DNA of 64,000 nucleotides from Brachybacterium massiliense (GTDB lineage: Bacteria > Actinomycetota > Actinomycetes > Actinomycetales > Dermabacteraceae). Under the pieces are notes generated by a model. It ran no database searches. It had not been told where the DNA came from and was given only the letters and a program-made list of their open reading frames with translations. Location: the NCBI RefSeq assembly GCF_900184245.1, contig NZ_FXXB01000008.1, forward strand, positions 992,001 to 1,056,000, in the 5' to 3' direction. Of this stretch, positions 52,929 to 62,614 are shown in pieces. Within the stretch, counting starts at the first letter, position 1. Each line of letters begins with the position of its first letter. The position numbers and the translations under genes were made by a program.

Positions 52929-54097
52929 AGGGCGTTGGACGTTGCCACCAGGCCCAGCCACGCGAGGCTCGGCTTGGGCGTGCGCTCGAAGGTCTCGCGG
53001 TCCACGGCGACGAGTCCGAAGGTCGGATCCCACCGTCCCCACTCGAAGTTGTCGAGCAGGCTCCAGTGGAGATACCCGCGCACATCGATGCCATCGGCGA
53101 TGGTGCGGTGGAGTCCCTCGAGCGCTGCTGTGGTGTAAGCGATGCGCCGTTGGTCGTCGTCGGTCGCGATGCCGTTCTCCGTCACGATGATCGGCACCTC
53201 GGCACCCACGACCTCGCGCGTGTGACGCACCGAGATCTCGAGCGCATCGGGGCGGTAGGCCCAGCCCATGAGCGTGTTGTCGGGGTGCTCGGGGTGCTCC
53301 ACGACGCCGTTCTCGTCGATGGACTGCGAGGTGTAGGACTGCACGCCGACGAAGTCGTCGCCGCGTGCGGCCTCGAGGTACATGTTCTCCCAGACGTGCT
53401 GGATCTCCGCGTACTTCTGTTCGGCGCCGGGCGTCGGGGTGTACGCCTGGTTGGCGATGGTCCAGCCGACCTTCGCACCGGTCAGCTCGCGGACGACGGG
53501 AGCCGCTGCATGATGGGCGGCGATGAGCACCTCGCCGATCTCGACGTCCGGAAGGGCGCCGAACTGATAGTCCAGACCCTTTGCGATGCGTCGGGTCTGT
53601 CCCTCGTTGACGGCGAGGACGTTGGGTTCGTTGAGGGTGCACACCCACTCGATACCGTCGAGGATCGTGCAGACCTGCCGGACGTAGTCGACGAATCGGT
53701 CGACGGCGCCTTCGCTCAACCACGCGCCCAGGTCGTCGAACCAGAGGGGGTGGGTGAAGTGGTGCAGGGTGACCATGGGGGTGAGCCCGAGGTCCAGGGC
53801 GGTGTCGATCATCCGCCGGTAGTGCGCGAGCACGGCACGCGAGTACTGACCGGGCCGCGGCTCGACCCGCGCCCATTCGATGCTGAACCGGTACATGCCC
53901 AGTCCCGCATCGGCGGCTAGCTGCATGTCCTCCGCATAGCGATGGTAGCTGTCGAGGGCATCGCCGCTGGGCTGCACGCCGTGGTCTGCGGCGACGGTCT
54001 CCAACCGCCACCAGTTGCTGTTGATGTTGTTGCCCTCCACCTGGTGCGCGGCGGTTGCGGCGCCCCAGAGGAAGCCGTCGGGGAATGCTCGTGTCAT
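52925..54097 (-). CDS. Glycoside hydrolase family 1, beta-glucosidase
   Basis: A 390-residue retaining beta-glycosidase with the (beta/alpha)8 barrel. The acid/base is E157 in CTLNEPN and the nucleophile E307 in IVTENGI; FLWGAATAAHQVEG at the N-terminus is the GH1 N-terminal signature. The protein is shorter than most GH1 enzymes (about 440-480 residues), with shortened loops, but the barrel appears complete to WSLLDNFEWGRWDPTFGL. Cytoplasmic. It sits between the dehydrogenase and GH78 genes, suggesting stepwise removal of rhamnose then glucose from rutinoside-like glycosides. Confidence 0.92.
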   Translation of the reverse strand: MTRAFPDGFLWGAATAAHQVEGNNINSNWWRLETVAADHGVQPSGDALDSYHRYAEDMQLAADAGLGMYRFSIEWARVEPRPGQYSRAVLAHYRRMIDTALDLGLTPMVTLHHFTHPLWFDDLGAWLSEGAVDRFVDYVRQVCTILDGIEWVCTLNEPNVLAVNEGQTRRIAKGLDYQFGALPDVEIGEVLIAAHHAAAPVVRELTGAKVGWTIANQAYTPTPGAEQKYAEIQHVWENMYLEAARGDDFVGVQSYTSQSIDENGVVEHPEHPDNTLMGWAYRPDALEISVRHTREVVGAEVPIIVTENGIATDDDQRRIAYTTAALEGLHRTIADGIDVRGYLHWSLLDNFEWGRWDPTFGLVAVDRETFERTPKPSLAWLGLVATSNAL

Positions 54098-54122
54098 CGG
54101 GGTTCTCCTGTTGTGGTGAGGG

Positions 54123-55139
54123 TCAGTCGAAGACGACGACGACCTTGTCGGTCGCGCCGGGGGTCGAAGCGAGTTCGATCGCGCGATCTGCGTCGTCGAA
54201 GGGCACGAGGTCGCTGATGATGTGGCGGTACTTCTCCCAGTCAGCGATGAGCGAATCGGTGACCTCGAAGATCTCGGTCGGGTATCCCATCGCCAGGCGG
54301 ATGTCGGGCTCGCTGGGCAGGATCGCCTGGAAGTCGATCTCCACTGGACGCTTGTGCACGCCGACGATCGTCAGCACACCCCCGTGCTTGATCGCCTCGA
54401 GCGTCGTCTGGACGACGGGAGCGACACCGGCGGCGTCGAGGTAGACATCGGTCCCGGCCTTCGAGGGCTGCCCGGGGAAGCCCGGCACCTCGCCCTGCAC
54501 CACCTTGAGACGCTCGATCACGTTCTCCTCGGCGGAGTTGATCACGGCGTCCGCGCCGATGAGCAGTGCCTTCTCCAGCCGGCCGGGAACGACGTCCACC
54601 ACGGTGACGTGCTCGGCACCCTTCGACTTCGCGGCGAGCAGCGCTCCGAGCCCCACCGGTCCGGCACCGAACACGACGACCTTCGACCCGGTGCCGACAC
54701 CGGCACGGTTCACGCCGTGGTAGGCGACGGCCATGGGCTCGTTGAGCGCGGCGACCTCGAAGGGGATCTCCTTCGGGATGACGCGGAAGTGCACGCCGGG
54801 ACGGGCGTTCGCGAGCAGCAGCAGGTCGGCGAGCGCCCCCTGGCTGCCGCCGTTGCCGATGACGCCGTCGGTGGTGGACATGGGGTTGACGACGACATGG
54901 TCGCCGACCTCGACTCCTTCGACCTCGGCACCGACCTCGATCACTTCGCCCGCGGCTTCGTGGCCGAGCGGCATCGCGCCGCTCTGGTGCGGCAGGCCGC
55001 CCATGTGTGCGTACATCACGTCGCTGCCGCAGATGCCGCACGCCTTGATCTTGATCAGCACGTCTGCAGCACCTGCCGACGGATCGGGGGTCTCCTTCAG
55101 CTCGACGACATCGGGAGCGGTCACTGTGAGGACTCGCAT
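54123..55139 (-). CDS. Zinc-type medium-chain dehydrogenase lacking the structural zinc site
   Basis: A 338-residue MDR-family dehydrogenase similar to sorbitol and butanediol dehydrogenases. Catalytic zinc ligands are C37 (CGICGSD) and H60-E61 (LGHEAAGE), and FGAGPVGLGALLAA binds the nucleotide, with D after the second strand favouring NAD. The usual four-cysteine structural zinc lobe near residues 85-110 is replaced by a cysteine-free segment. ATG 55139 is used because AAGGAG is seven bases upstream; ATG 55145 would be one base from it. It lies in the middle of the glycosidase operon and may oxidise a released sugar. Confidence 0.88.
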   Translation of the reverse strand: MRVLTVTAPDVVELKETPDPSAGAADVLIKIKACGICGSDVMYAHMGGLPHQSGAMPLGHEAAGEVIEVGAEVEGVEVGDHVVVNPMSTTDGVIGNGGSQGALADLLLLANARPGVHFRVIPKEIPFEVAALNEPMAVAYHGVNRAGVGTGSKVVVFGAGPVGLGALLAAKSKGAEHVTVVDVVPGRLEKALLIGADAVINSAEENVIERLKVVQGEVPGFPGQPSKAGTDVYLDAAGVAPVVQTTLEAIKHGGVLTIVGVHKRPVEIDFQAILPSEPDIRLAMGYPTEIFEVTDSLIADWEKYRHIISDLVPFDDADRAIELASTPGATDKVVVVFD

Positions 55140-55141
55140 GC

Positions 55142-57406
55142 TCATTCTCCTTCGTGGGGTACGGGTGGTGCGGTGCGGGTGGCCGCGATCAGGTCATCGA
55201 GGACTCCGCCGGCGATGTCCAGTCCGGAGATCTTCACGAACTGGTTCATGGTCATCGAGGCGACCATCGCCATCTGCTCCTCGGGGACCTCCACGCCGGT
55301 GAATCCGAGGGCATCGCGCGTGCGGTCTCCGACGGTGGGGTGCGCGAGCCACTCGCCGACCGGTGTGTCCATCGTGAGCTCCACGGCGATCACATCGCCG
55401 TCGAGTCGGATCACGGCGTCGGACACCGGCGTGAGCGAGTCGGTGCACACCTGCACCCGGTACTCCCCTTCGGCGACGACCCAGCTGCCGGTCTCGATGT
55501 CCCAGTAGGCGAACGCGCGTCGGGGCAGGTCGATCTCGACCGTGCGGGCCTCCCCCGGCTCGAGGGAGATCTTCGCGAATCCGCGCAGCTCGCGCGCCGG
55601 GCGGCGGACCTTGCCGGCATCGGTCTGCACGTAGACCTGCACGACGTGCTTGCCCGACCGCTCGCCGGTGTTGGTCACCCTCACGCGTGCCACGGCGGTG
55701 TCCTCACCGGTCTGCTCGACCGTGACGTCGTCGGTGCGGAACGTGGTGTAGGACAGGCCGTGCCCGAACGGGTAGCGCACGGGGGTCCCCGAGGTGGCGA
55801 AGTAGCGGTAGCCGACCATGACGCCCTCGCCGTAGCGGACGTGGCCCTGTTCGCCGGGGAAGTTCAGCCAGCTCGGGTGGTCCTCGAGCCGCAGCGGGAT
55901 GGTCTCGGCCAGTCGACCCGACGGGTCGACGTTGCCGAACAGGACGTCTGCGATGGCGCGCCCGCCGCCCTGCCCGAGCACGAAGCCCTCGACGATCGCG
56001 TCGACCTCGTCGTGCCAGCCCTCGAGCGAGACGATGCCTCCGTGGGAGAGCACGACCACGGTGCGCTGGGCACGCTCTGCCACCGCACGGATCAGCGCGA
56101 CCTGGTCCTCGGGCAGATCCAGGGTGCTGCGGTCGATGCCTTCGGACTCGCGGGCCTCATCCAGGCCCGCGAACACCACGGCGATGTCCGAACGGGCCGC
56201 GAGCGCGACGGCCTCCTCTCGCAGCGCGTCACCGTCGGCGCCGTCCAGGGCGAACCCGAGGGCGCTGTCGACGGTGGCACCCACCGTGGCCGCCACGGCG
56301 CTGATCTCCTCCAGCGGCACGTCGACACGGGTCGCGTTCACGTGCGCGCTGCCGCCGCCCTGGTAGCGCGGGTTCTGCGCGAACGCTCCGATCACCGCGA
56401 CGTGCGCGCCGCCGGGGATCGGCAGCACGGAGTACTGGTTGCGCAGCAGCACGATGCACTCGGCGGCGATCTCCCGCGCGATCCGGTGATGCTCGTCCTC
56501 GTCGATCGCTCCGTCGCCAGCTGCCGACACCCTCTCGGCGAGCGCGGCCAGGCGCAGGATCGCGCGGTCGAGGTCGGCCTCCTCGATCCGTCCCTCCTCC
56601 AGGGCGGTCAGCAGCTCGGCTGCTCTCGCCGGGTCACCGGGCATCTCCAGGTCGAGCCCTGCCGTGAGGGCGGCGGCGGGGTCGGAGACGGAGCTCCAGT
56701 CCGACACCACCAGTCCCTTGAAGCCCCACTCGTCGCGGAGCACCTCGGTGAGCAGCCAATGGTTCGCCCACGCGAAGGTGCCGTTGATCCTGTTGTACGA
56801 GGACATGACCGTCGCGGGTGCCGCCTGCGTGACGATCGCTTCGAAGGCGGGCAGGTAGATCTCACGCAGGGTGCGCTCGTCGACGTCCGCGCTGATGGTC
56901 TGCCGGTTGGTCTCCTGGTTGTTCGCGGCGAAGTGCTTCACCGACACCCCCGGGCCCTCGTTCTGCAGAGCGCGCGTGTAGGACGTGCCGAGGGCACCAG
57001 CGAGGTGCGGATCCTCGGAGTAGTACTCGAAGTTCCGGCCGCACAGCGGCGAGCGCTTGATGTTCACTCCAGGGCCGAGCACCACATCGACTCCCGCCGC
57101 GGCGGCCTCCCGGCCGAGGGCGGCGCCCAGGCGAGCGGCCGCTTCGACGCTCCAGCTGGAGCCGATCGCCACACCGGGCGGAAAGCAGGTCGCGGGGTCG
57201 CTGGGGAAGAGCGCCAAGTGGTCATGGCTGCCGGACTGGTGCCGCAGGCCATACGGCCCGTCGGCGAGCTGCAGCGAACGGATGCCGGCGGCGTCCAGGG
57301 ATTCCGTCATCCAGAAGGTGAGGCCGGAGACCATCCGCGCCTTGTCCTCCACCGGGATGTGCGCGAGCGGTCGATCGGCAGTGTGCGGACTCTCGTCGGG
57401 GGTCAT
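55142..57406 (-). CDS. Glycoside hydrolase family 3, beta-glucosidase
   Basis: A 754-residue GH3 enzyme. VKHFAANNQETNR (K157, H158) binds substrate and the nucleophile is D236 in LVVSDWSSV. The C-terminal alpha/beta sandwich holds VVFAGLDEARESEGIDR, with the acid/base glutamate of this subgroup, and FGHGLSYTTF starts the fibronectin III-like domain. No signal peptide. It precedes the dehydrogenase with an overlapping ATGA and follows another GH3 gene by 72 bases. Such enzymes are frequent in saponin and flavonoid glycoside clusters; exact specificity unknown. Confidence 0.92.
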   Translation of the reverse strand: MTPDESPHTADRPLAHIPVEDKARMVSGLTFWMTESLDAAGIRSLQLADGPYGLRHQSGSHDHLALFPSDPATCFPPGVAIGSSWSVEAAARLGAALGREAAAAGVDVVLGPGVNIKRSPLCGRNFEYYSEDPHLAGALGTSYTRALQNEGPGVSVKHFAANNQETNRQTISADVDERTLREIYLPAFEAIVTQAAPATVMSSYNRINGTFAWANHWLLTEVLRDEWGFKGLVVSDWSSVSDPAAALTAGLDLEMPGDPARAAELLTALEEGRIEEADLDRAILRLAALAERVSAAGDGAIDEDEHHRIAREIAAECIVLLRNQYSVLPIPGGAHVAVIGAFAQNPRYQGGGSAHVNATRVDVPLEEISAVAATVGATVDSALGFALDGADGDALREEAVALAARSDIAVVFAGLDEARESEGIDRSTLDLPEDQVALIRAVAERAQRTVVVLSHGGIVSLEGWHDEVDAIVEGFVLGQGGGRAIADVLFGNVDPSGRLAETIPLRLEDHPSWLNFPGEQGHVRYGEGVMVGYRYFATSGTPVRYPFGHGLSYTTFRTDDVTVEQTGEDTAVARVRVTNTGERSGKHVVQVYVQTDAGKVRRPARELRGFAKISLEPGEARTVEIDLPRRAFAYWDIETGSWVVAEGEYRVQVCTDSLTPVSDAVIRLDGDVIAVELTMDTPVGEWLAHPTVGDRTRDALGFTGVEVPEEQMAMVASMTMNQFVKISGLDIAGGVLDDLIAATRTAPPVPHEGE

Positions 57407-57478
57407 GAGGTGCTCCGAGTGGTCGGTGGGGTGCTGTCTGTGTGGTTCTGGCTCTGAGGTGCTGTCTCCGACGCGCCG

Positions 57479-59857
57479 TCACCGGGAGTCCGGCAGGACG
57501 AGCTCGGGGAAGGCGAGGGTTCGTTCGCCGCGGATGTCCTCGCTGGAGAGACCGACGCGCAGCGTGACATCTCCGGCCTCGAGGCCGCGGCGGCCATCGA
57601 GCCAGGTGTAGGCGAGACGCTCCCATGGCGCGGTCAGTGCGACCACCGTGCTCGCTCCGGCGTCGAGCGCCACCCGTGCGAACGCCACGAGCTGCTGGAC
57701 CGGCCGAACGATCGTGGCGGAGTCGTCGCGTGCGTAGAGCTGCACGACTGCCGTGCCCGAACGGTCGCCGATGTTGCGCACCTCTGCCCGGACGGACAGG
57801 CGGCCTTCCGAGAACTCGGCTTCCTGCAGTGCGACGTCGAAGTCGGTGTAGGTCAGGCCGTGCCCGAAGGGGTAGAGCGGTGTGGAGTCCGGGACGTCGA
57901 TGTAGCCGTGACGTGGCAGCGTCGGATGGTCGTACCCGCTGCCTGTGGGGTGGCCGTAGTACATCGGCACCTGTCCGAGGTGTCGCGGGAAGGTGGACGG
58001 CAGGCGGCCACCGGGCTCTGCCACGCCGTAGAGGGCATCAGCGATGACAGGGCCCGCCACCGGGCCGAGCAGCGGCGCGAGGATGACGGCGCGCGATGCG
58101 TCGTGCACTCCGGCGAGCAGCAGGGGACGCCCGGACACGACGACGGAGACGACGTCCCTGCCCAGTCCGTGCAGCGCCTTGAGGAGCTGGTTCTGGTTGC
58201 CGGGCAGCGACGGGTCCACCGCGGTGCGACCCTCCCCCGCTGTGTTGTTGCCGGCCCAGCCAGTGCGCTCGCCCACGACGGCGATGACGATGTCCGCATC
58301 GGCCGTGGCGGCCGCGAGCTCGTCGAGATCGATCTCCGGTGCATCGAGCTCGAGGCTGCCGATCTCGTGATGGGTGATCTCGGGGTCGATGGCGCGAAGC
58401 GCTGCGGCCACGGTGATCGCGTCCGGGTGCAGTGCGCGCACGTTGGCTTCGAAGATCGGCTCGATCCCCGGCAGCCGCGTCTGGAACAGGTCGGGGAAGA
58501 CATCGGGGGTTGCGCTCACGCCGGGGAGCTGGCCGGTGGCGATGAGGGTGATGGCGCGCGCCATCTCCGACTCGGACGCCGTGCTGTACGCACCGAAGTG
58601 GATGCGCAGCTCGTCAGCGGCGGGGCCGACGATCACGACTCGGCGCGCGCCGCGGGCGAGCGGGAGCACGCCGTCGTTGGCCAGGAGCGTCACGCTGCTT
58701 GCAGCGACCTCGCGGGCGGCATCGGCGGGCAGGTCCCGTTCGAGCGCTGGGACGGGCGGCACCGGGTGGGCGGGGCGGATCTCGGAGATCAGCCCGAGCC
58801 TCTCCTTGAGTTCCAGCACCCGGGTGACGGCGCGGTCGAGGAGCTCTTCGGGGACGGTGCCGTCCTCGATGAGGGGCCGCAGGTGCGAGGTCGTCGCGGC
58901 GCCCGGCAGCTCGACGTCGAGCCCGGCCTCGAGTGCCTGCCCGGCGGCGTGCCCCGGGGTGGGCGCCGTGCGATAGGTCTGGTGCAGCATCGTGAGCGAG
59001 TCGTAGTCGCTGACCACGAGCCCGTCGAAGCCCAGCTCGCCGCGCAGCAGGTCGGAGAGCAGCCAACGGTTCGCGGCTGCGGGCACCCCGTCGATCTCGT
59101 TGTACGAGTTCATGACGACGGACAGCCCCGCCTCGGCGATCGCCCGACGGAAGGGTTCCGCGTGCACGTCGACCAGTTCTCGGCGTCCGAGCTGCGTCGC
59201 GGCCTGGTTGAGCGCCCCCAGGGAGTGTCCGTAGGCCAGGAAGTGCTTGCCGGTGGCGAGAATCCCGCTGTCGAGGTCCCGTCCCTGGACGCCGCGGAGG
59301 AACCCGATGCCCATCTGAGCGATGAGCTCGGCATCCTCGCCGTAGGTCTCGTGCACCCGGCCCCACCGCAGGTCGCGCGCGATGTCGAGGACGGGCGAGA
59401 AGAAGAGGTGGACGCCCACGGCGCGCGCCTGCTGGGCGGCGGTGTGCCCGACGAGCTCGCTCAGGGCCGGGTTCCATGTGGCGGCCTGCCCCCAGGGCGT
59501 CGTGAACTGGTAACCCTGTGGGTGGACGAATCCGCTGACGCCCTCGGCATGCACCAGCACACCGATGCCGAAGGGCGTCACCTCGCGCGCGACCTCCTGC
59601 AGGTGCGAGACGTCCTCGCGCAGAGCTTCGAGGTCGGTGTTCAGCTGTTGTCCGAGCGAGAGATGACCGACGCCGTGGGGCCGCACCGTCGCGAGGCGGT
59701 CGATCTCGATCGGGAAGCCCTGGGAGAAGTCCGGCGGCGTCGCGGAGGGATCCATCATCTTCTCGAAGTCCACGAGGTCCATCGGGACGACGCCCTGGAT
59801 CTGCCCGATCTTCTCGTCGAGGTCGAGTCGCGCGACGATGCTGCGGATGTCTGACAT
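57479..59857 (-). CDS. Glycoside hydrolase family 3, beta-xylosidase/glucosidase
   Basis: A 792-residue GH3 enzyme, only distantly similar to its two neighbours. GKHFLAYG holds the substrate-binding K203-H204 and the nucleophile is D284 in LVVSDYDSL. VVGERTGWAGNNTAGEGR in the second domain carries candidate acid/base residues, and FGHGLTYTDF begins the fibronectin-like domain. GGAGG precedes ATG 59857. No signal peptide. It is the second gene of the operon, 32 bases after the GH2 gene. Confidence 0.92.
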   Translation of the reverse strand: MSDIRSIVARLDLDEKIGQIQGVVPMDLVDFEKMMDPSATPPDFSQGFPIEIDRLATVRPHGVGHLSLGQQLNTDLEALREDVSHLQEVAREVTPFGIGVLVHAEGVSGFVHPQGYQFTTPWGQAATWNPALSELVGHTAAQQARAVGVHLFFSPVLDIARDLRWGRVHETYGEDAELIAQMGIGFLRGVQGRDLDSGILATGKHFLAYGHSLGALNQAATQLGRRELVDVHAEPFRRAIAEAGLSVVMNSYNEIDGVPAAANRWLLSDLLRGELGFDGLVVSDYDSLTMLHQTYRTAPTPGHAAGQALEAGLDVELPGAATTSHLRPLIEDGTVPEELLDRAVTRVLELKERLGLISEIRPAHPVPPVPALERDLPADAAREVAASSVTLLANDGVLPLARGARRVVIVGPAADELRIHFGAYSTASESEMARAITLIATGQLPGVSATPDVFPDLFQTRLPGIEPIFEANVRALHPDAITVAAALRAIDPEITHHEIGSLELDAPEIDLDELAAATADADIVIAVVGERTGWAGNNTAGEGRTAVDPSLPGNQNQLLKALHGLGRDVVSVVVSGRPLLLAGVHDASRAVILAPLLGPVAGPVIADALYGVAEPGGRLPSTFPRHLGQVPMYYGHPTGSGYDHPTLPRHGYIDVPDSTPLYPFGHGLTYTDFDVALQEAEFSEGRLSVRAEVRNIGDRSGTAVVQLYARDDSATIVRPVQQLVAFARVALDAGASTVVALTAPWERLAYTWLDGRRGLEAGDVTLRVGLSSEDIRGERTLAFPELVLPDSR

Positions 59858-59889
59858 GAGTTTCCTCCGGGGTGTGGGAGCGGCGAGCC

Positions 59890-62364
59890 TCAGCGACGAG
59901 AGCTCGAGCGTCTGGGCGCTGTCCTCGGGACGTCGGTCGATGAATCACGGGCAGGTGGCACTGCGGCGAGCTGCAGCTGCGCCGTCCCTGCGTGCGGGGC
60001 GGAGACCGTCACGGTCACCGTGCCCTCACCGCCCGTGGAGCGCAGGACGGCGAGCGCCCGGCCGCGGAAGGTCGGTGTGCGGTCCGAGGTGAAGGGCGTC
60101 GTCGGTGCGGGTGCCGCGGTGCCGAGGCCCGCGAGTTCGGCGGGACCTGAGACCGTGACGGTGACGGTCTCCTCGGCGAGCATCTCGACGATGCCCGAGG
60201 TGTCGGCGAGCGCGATGTCGACGTAGGCCAGGTCGCGCCCATCGCCGAGGAGCTCCTCGGAGTCCGTCGTGAGCTGCACGGACAGCGGCCCTCGGGCTGA
60301 ACGCAGTTCGCTGCGCCCGGTCTCGGCGCCGCGGCGGTAGCCGATGGCTGTCAGCACGCCGGGCTCGTAGGGCACACGGAATCGGGCGATGTAGCCGCGT
60401 CGCCGACCTGCCTTGCGACGTCCGATGCTGCGGCCGTTGAGGAGGAGCTCGACCTCGTCATCGGTCGTGTACACCTCGATCTCGGCGCGTCGCCCGTCGG
60501 TGCCGCGCCAGGACCAGCTCTCCACGGCGTCCGTCGAGCGCCATGCCGAGCGCACGGTGGGCACGCCGCTGCGGTCCATCGGTCGCACGGCGATCGCCGG
60601 CGCGGTCAGCGTGCCCCATGCCGCCTGGGCGAGTCGGAGCGAGGCGTCCGGGCGGCCGGTGAGATCGAACAGTCCGCCGCCGTGGAGGATGTGGGGGTAG
60701 GGCTTGGACAGGCCCGCTCGTTTTCCGGGCACCCAGGAGCCCACCCCGGCTTCGCCGAGGAACTCCCATCCCACCCAGACGAAGTCGCCGATGATCGAGG
60801 GGTGGCGCTGCACGAGCTCCCATCCGCGCACGATGTCGCCGGGGAGGGTCTCGCTGCCGAGGATGACGCGGTGCGGGTACTTCTTCACATCGCGCTCGTA
60901 GCGCCCCATCCCGTAGTTGTACCCGGCGACATCCACCACGGAGAACACCTCGCGCGAGGCCCTATCGGCGACGGGGAGCCGCGAGACGACGTTCATGAGC
61001 CGGCCGATGTGATTGATCATCACGTTGGCCTCGGTGCTGCCGGCCATCGACGTCTCGGCCTCCGCGGCGGTCTCGCTGTAGGGCGACTTGTCGAGGGCGA
61101 CCATTGCGTTGAGGAAGAGGTTGACCGCGGCGGTGACGGGACGGTCGGGATCCGCGGCATGGAAGTGGTGGGTGATCTCGCGCGCCAGCTGGATGCCGTG
61201 GGGCGTCGCGGTCTCCGGGATCTCGTTGCCGATCGCGTACATCACCACGCTCGGTCGGTTGCGGTCCTTCGCGATCAGCAGGTCGGCGTCCGCACGCCAG
61301 GTCGCGCGGAAGCGCGGGGCGCCGTCGTGCTTGGTCTTGGAGACGACCCAGTAGTCGGCGAACTCGTCGAGCACGTACATGCCGATCTCATCGCAGGCGT
61401 CGAGGAGGTCCCGGGACATGGGGTGGTGGGCGCTGCGCACGGCATTGAATCCCGCCTCCTTCAGCCGCCGGATGCGGCGGAACTCCGCAGCACGGTGGCC
61501 AGCCGCTCCCAGCACACCGTGGTCGTGGTGGATGCAGGCACCGCGGAACGTGACGACGCTGCCGTTGAGGCGAAACCCCCGGGCTGCATCGACATCGATA
61601 GTGCGCAGGCCCACGCGCTCACGGCGGATGTCGACCACCTCGCCGCCGACGGTGGCCGTGGCGACGAGCTCGTACAGGTGCGGGGACTCCGCCGACCACG
61701 GTCGGGGGGCGGGGATGTCGAGGGAGGTGACCCCGAACCCGCCGCTCAGCGTCCGTTCGGCGAGGAGCGTCGGTCCGTCGAGCAGCGCGATGGTCACCTC
61801 GGCCCCTGCCGCGTCACGCGGCTCGAGGGCGTAGGACACCTCGGCGATCGCGAGGGCTGCGGTGAGGGACCGTGTGGTGAGGCGGAGCCCGTCGTGGACG
61901 AAGTGCACCGGCGGGCGCGAGACCGCACGTACCGGCCGGAACAGCCCGGAGCCGGAGTACCAGCGGCTGGCAGGCTGCGCGGTGTTGTCGACGTCGACGC
62001 GCACCTCGTTGAGGCCGTCGGCGGCGAGGACCTCGGCCGTGACGGGCAGCTCGGTCTCCGCGTACCCGCTGCGAACCTCTCCGATGCGCGCGCCGTTGAC
62101 CGTGACCACGGCATTGCCCTGCACGCCCTCGAATCGCAGCGACATGCTGTGCCCGCTGGCCTTGTCGGCGTGCCAGGTGGTGCGGTACTCGTAGGCGCCG
62201 CCCGGGAACCACCCCAGATCAGCCCCGCCGGGCGAGGCGGGATCGCGCGGCTCGCGAATCATCGCGTCGTGCGGGAGCCTCACCGTCGACCATTGGTCAT
62301 CACCCGCGCGACGGAACTCCCATTCGCGCAGCTCACCGACAGTCGTCGGAGCAGTAAACGGCAT
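59890..62364 (-). CDS. Glycoside hydrolase family 2, beta-galactosidase with DUF4982
   Basis: An 824-residue enzyme with sugar-binding jelly roll, Ig-like domain and barrel. The acid/base is E381 in YAIGNEIPE, the nucleophile E505 in ILGSETLPG, and GACIHHDHGVLGAAG is typical of family 2. Behind the barrel a DUF4982 domain (about 610-690, EIEVYTTDDEVELLLNGRSI) and a further Ig-like domain follow. No signal peptide. AGAGGA precedes ATG 62364. It is the first gene of the seven-gene minus-strand operon, and the operator-like sequence at 62423-62436 lies 59 bases upstream. Confidence 0.93.
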   Translation of the reverse strand: MPFTAPTTVGELREWEFRRAGDDQWSTVRLPHDAMIREPRDPASPGGADLGWFPGGAYEYRTTWHADKASGHSMSLRFEGVQGNAVVTVNGARIGEVRSGYAETELPVTAEVLAADGLNEVRVDVDNTAQPASRWYSGSGLFRPVRAVSRPPVHFVHDGLRLTTRSLTAALAIAEVSYALEPRDAAGAEVTIALLDGPTLLAERTLSGGFGVTSLDIPAPRPWSAESPHLYELVATATVGGEVVDIRRERVGLRTIDVDAARGFRLNGSVVTFRGACIHHDHGVLGAAGHRAAEFRRIRRLKEAGFNAVRSAHHPMSRDLLDACDEIGMYVLDEFADYWVVSKTKHDGAPRFRATWRADADLLIAKDRNRPSVVMYAIGNEIPETATPHGIQLAREITHHFHAADPDRPVTAAVNLFLNAMVALDKSPYSETAAEAETSMAGSTEANVMINHIGRLMNVVSRLPVADRASREVFSVVDVAGYNYGMGRYERDVKKYPHRVILGSETLPGDIVRGWELVQRHPSIIGDFVWVGWEFLGEAGVGSWVPGKRAGLSKPYPHILHGGGLFDLTGRPDASLRLAQAAWGTLTAPAIAVRPMDRSGVPTVRSAWRSTDAVESWSWRGTDGRRAEIEVYTTDDEVELLLNGRSIGRRKAGRRRGYIARFRVPYEPGVLTAIGYRRGAETGRSELRSARGPLSVQLTTDSEELLGDGRDLAYVDIALADTSGIVEMLAEETVTVTVSGPAELAGLGTAAPAPTTPFTSDRTPTFRGRALAVLRSTGGEGTVTVTVSAPHAGTAQLQLAAVPPARDSSTDVPRTAPRRSSSRR

Positions 62365-62422
62365 TGTCGTCCTCTCGGCACACCTGTGTGTCCATCGTTC
62401 TGAGGCAAGCTCATCACGGCTA

Positions 62423-62436
62423 TTGTCGCGTGTCAA
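62423..62436. promoter_or_regulatory. LacI-type operator between the GH2 operon and the regulator gene
   Basis: On the plus strand TTGTCGCGTGTCAA, on the minus strand TTGACACGCGACAA, one base different from TTGACACGTGACAA at 42865-42878. It lies in the divergent region of the glycosidase operon and the LacI-family gene, so it could control both. Read toward the operon it contains a perfect TTGACA (62436-62431), but no good -10 follows at the usual distance. Confidence 0.6.
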
Positions 62437-62614
62437 CCAGGTCCGCGAAGTTCCTCCGGGACCCGGCGGGTGGCGAGATGAGTCGACGCGGCACCGTACG
62501 CTTCGAGATGACCGCCGTCCTGAGGCTGGCGCACATCACCCCGGTCTCGGGGCGGAGGGCAGCCTGCCGCAGGTGCCGGCAGTGTTCGTCCGCGCAGTGA
62601 AGGAAAAGGGAATC

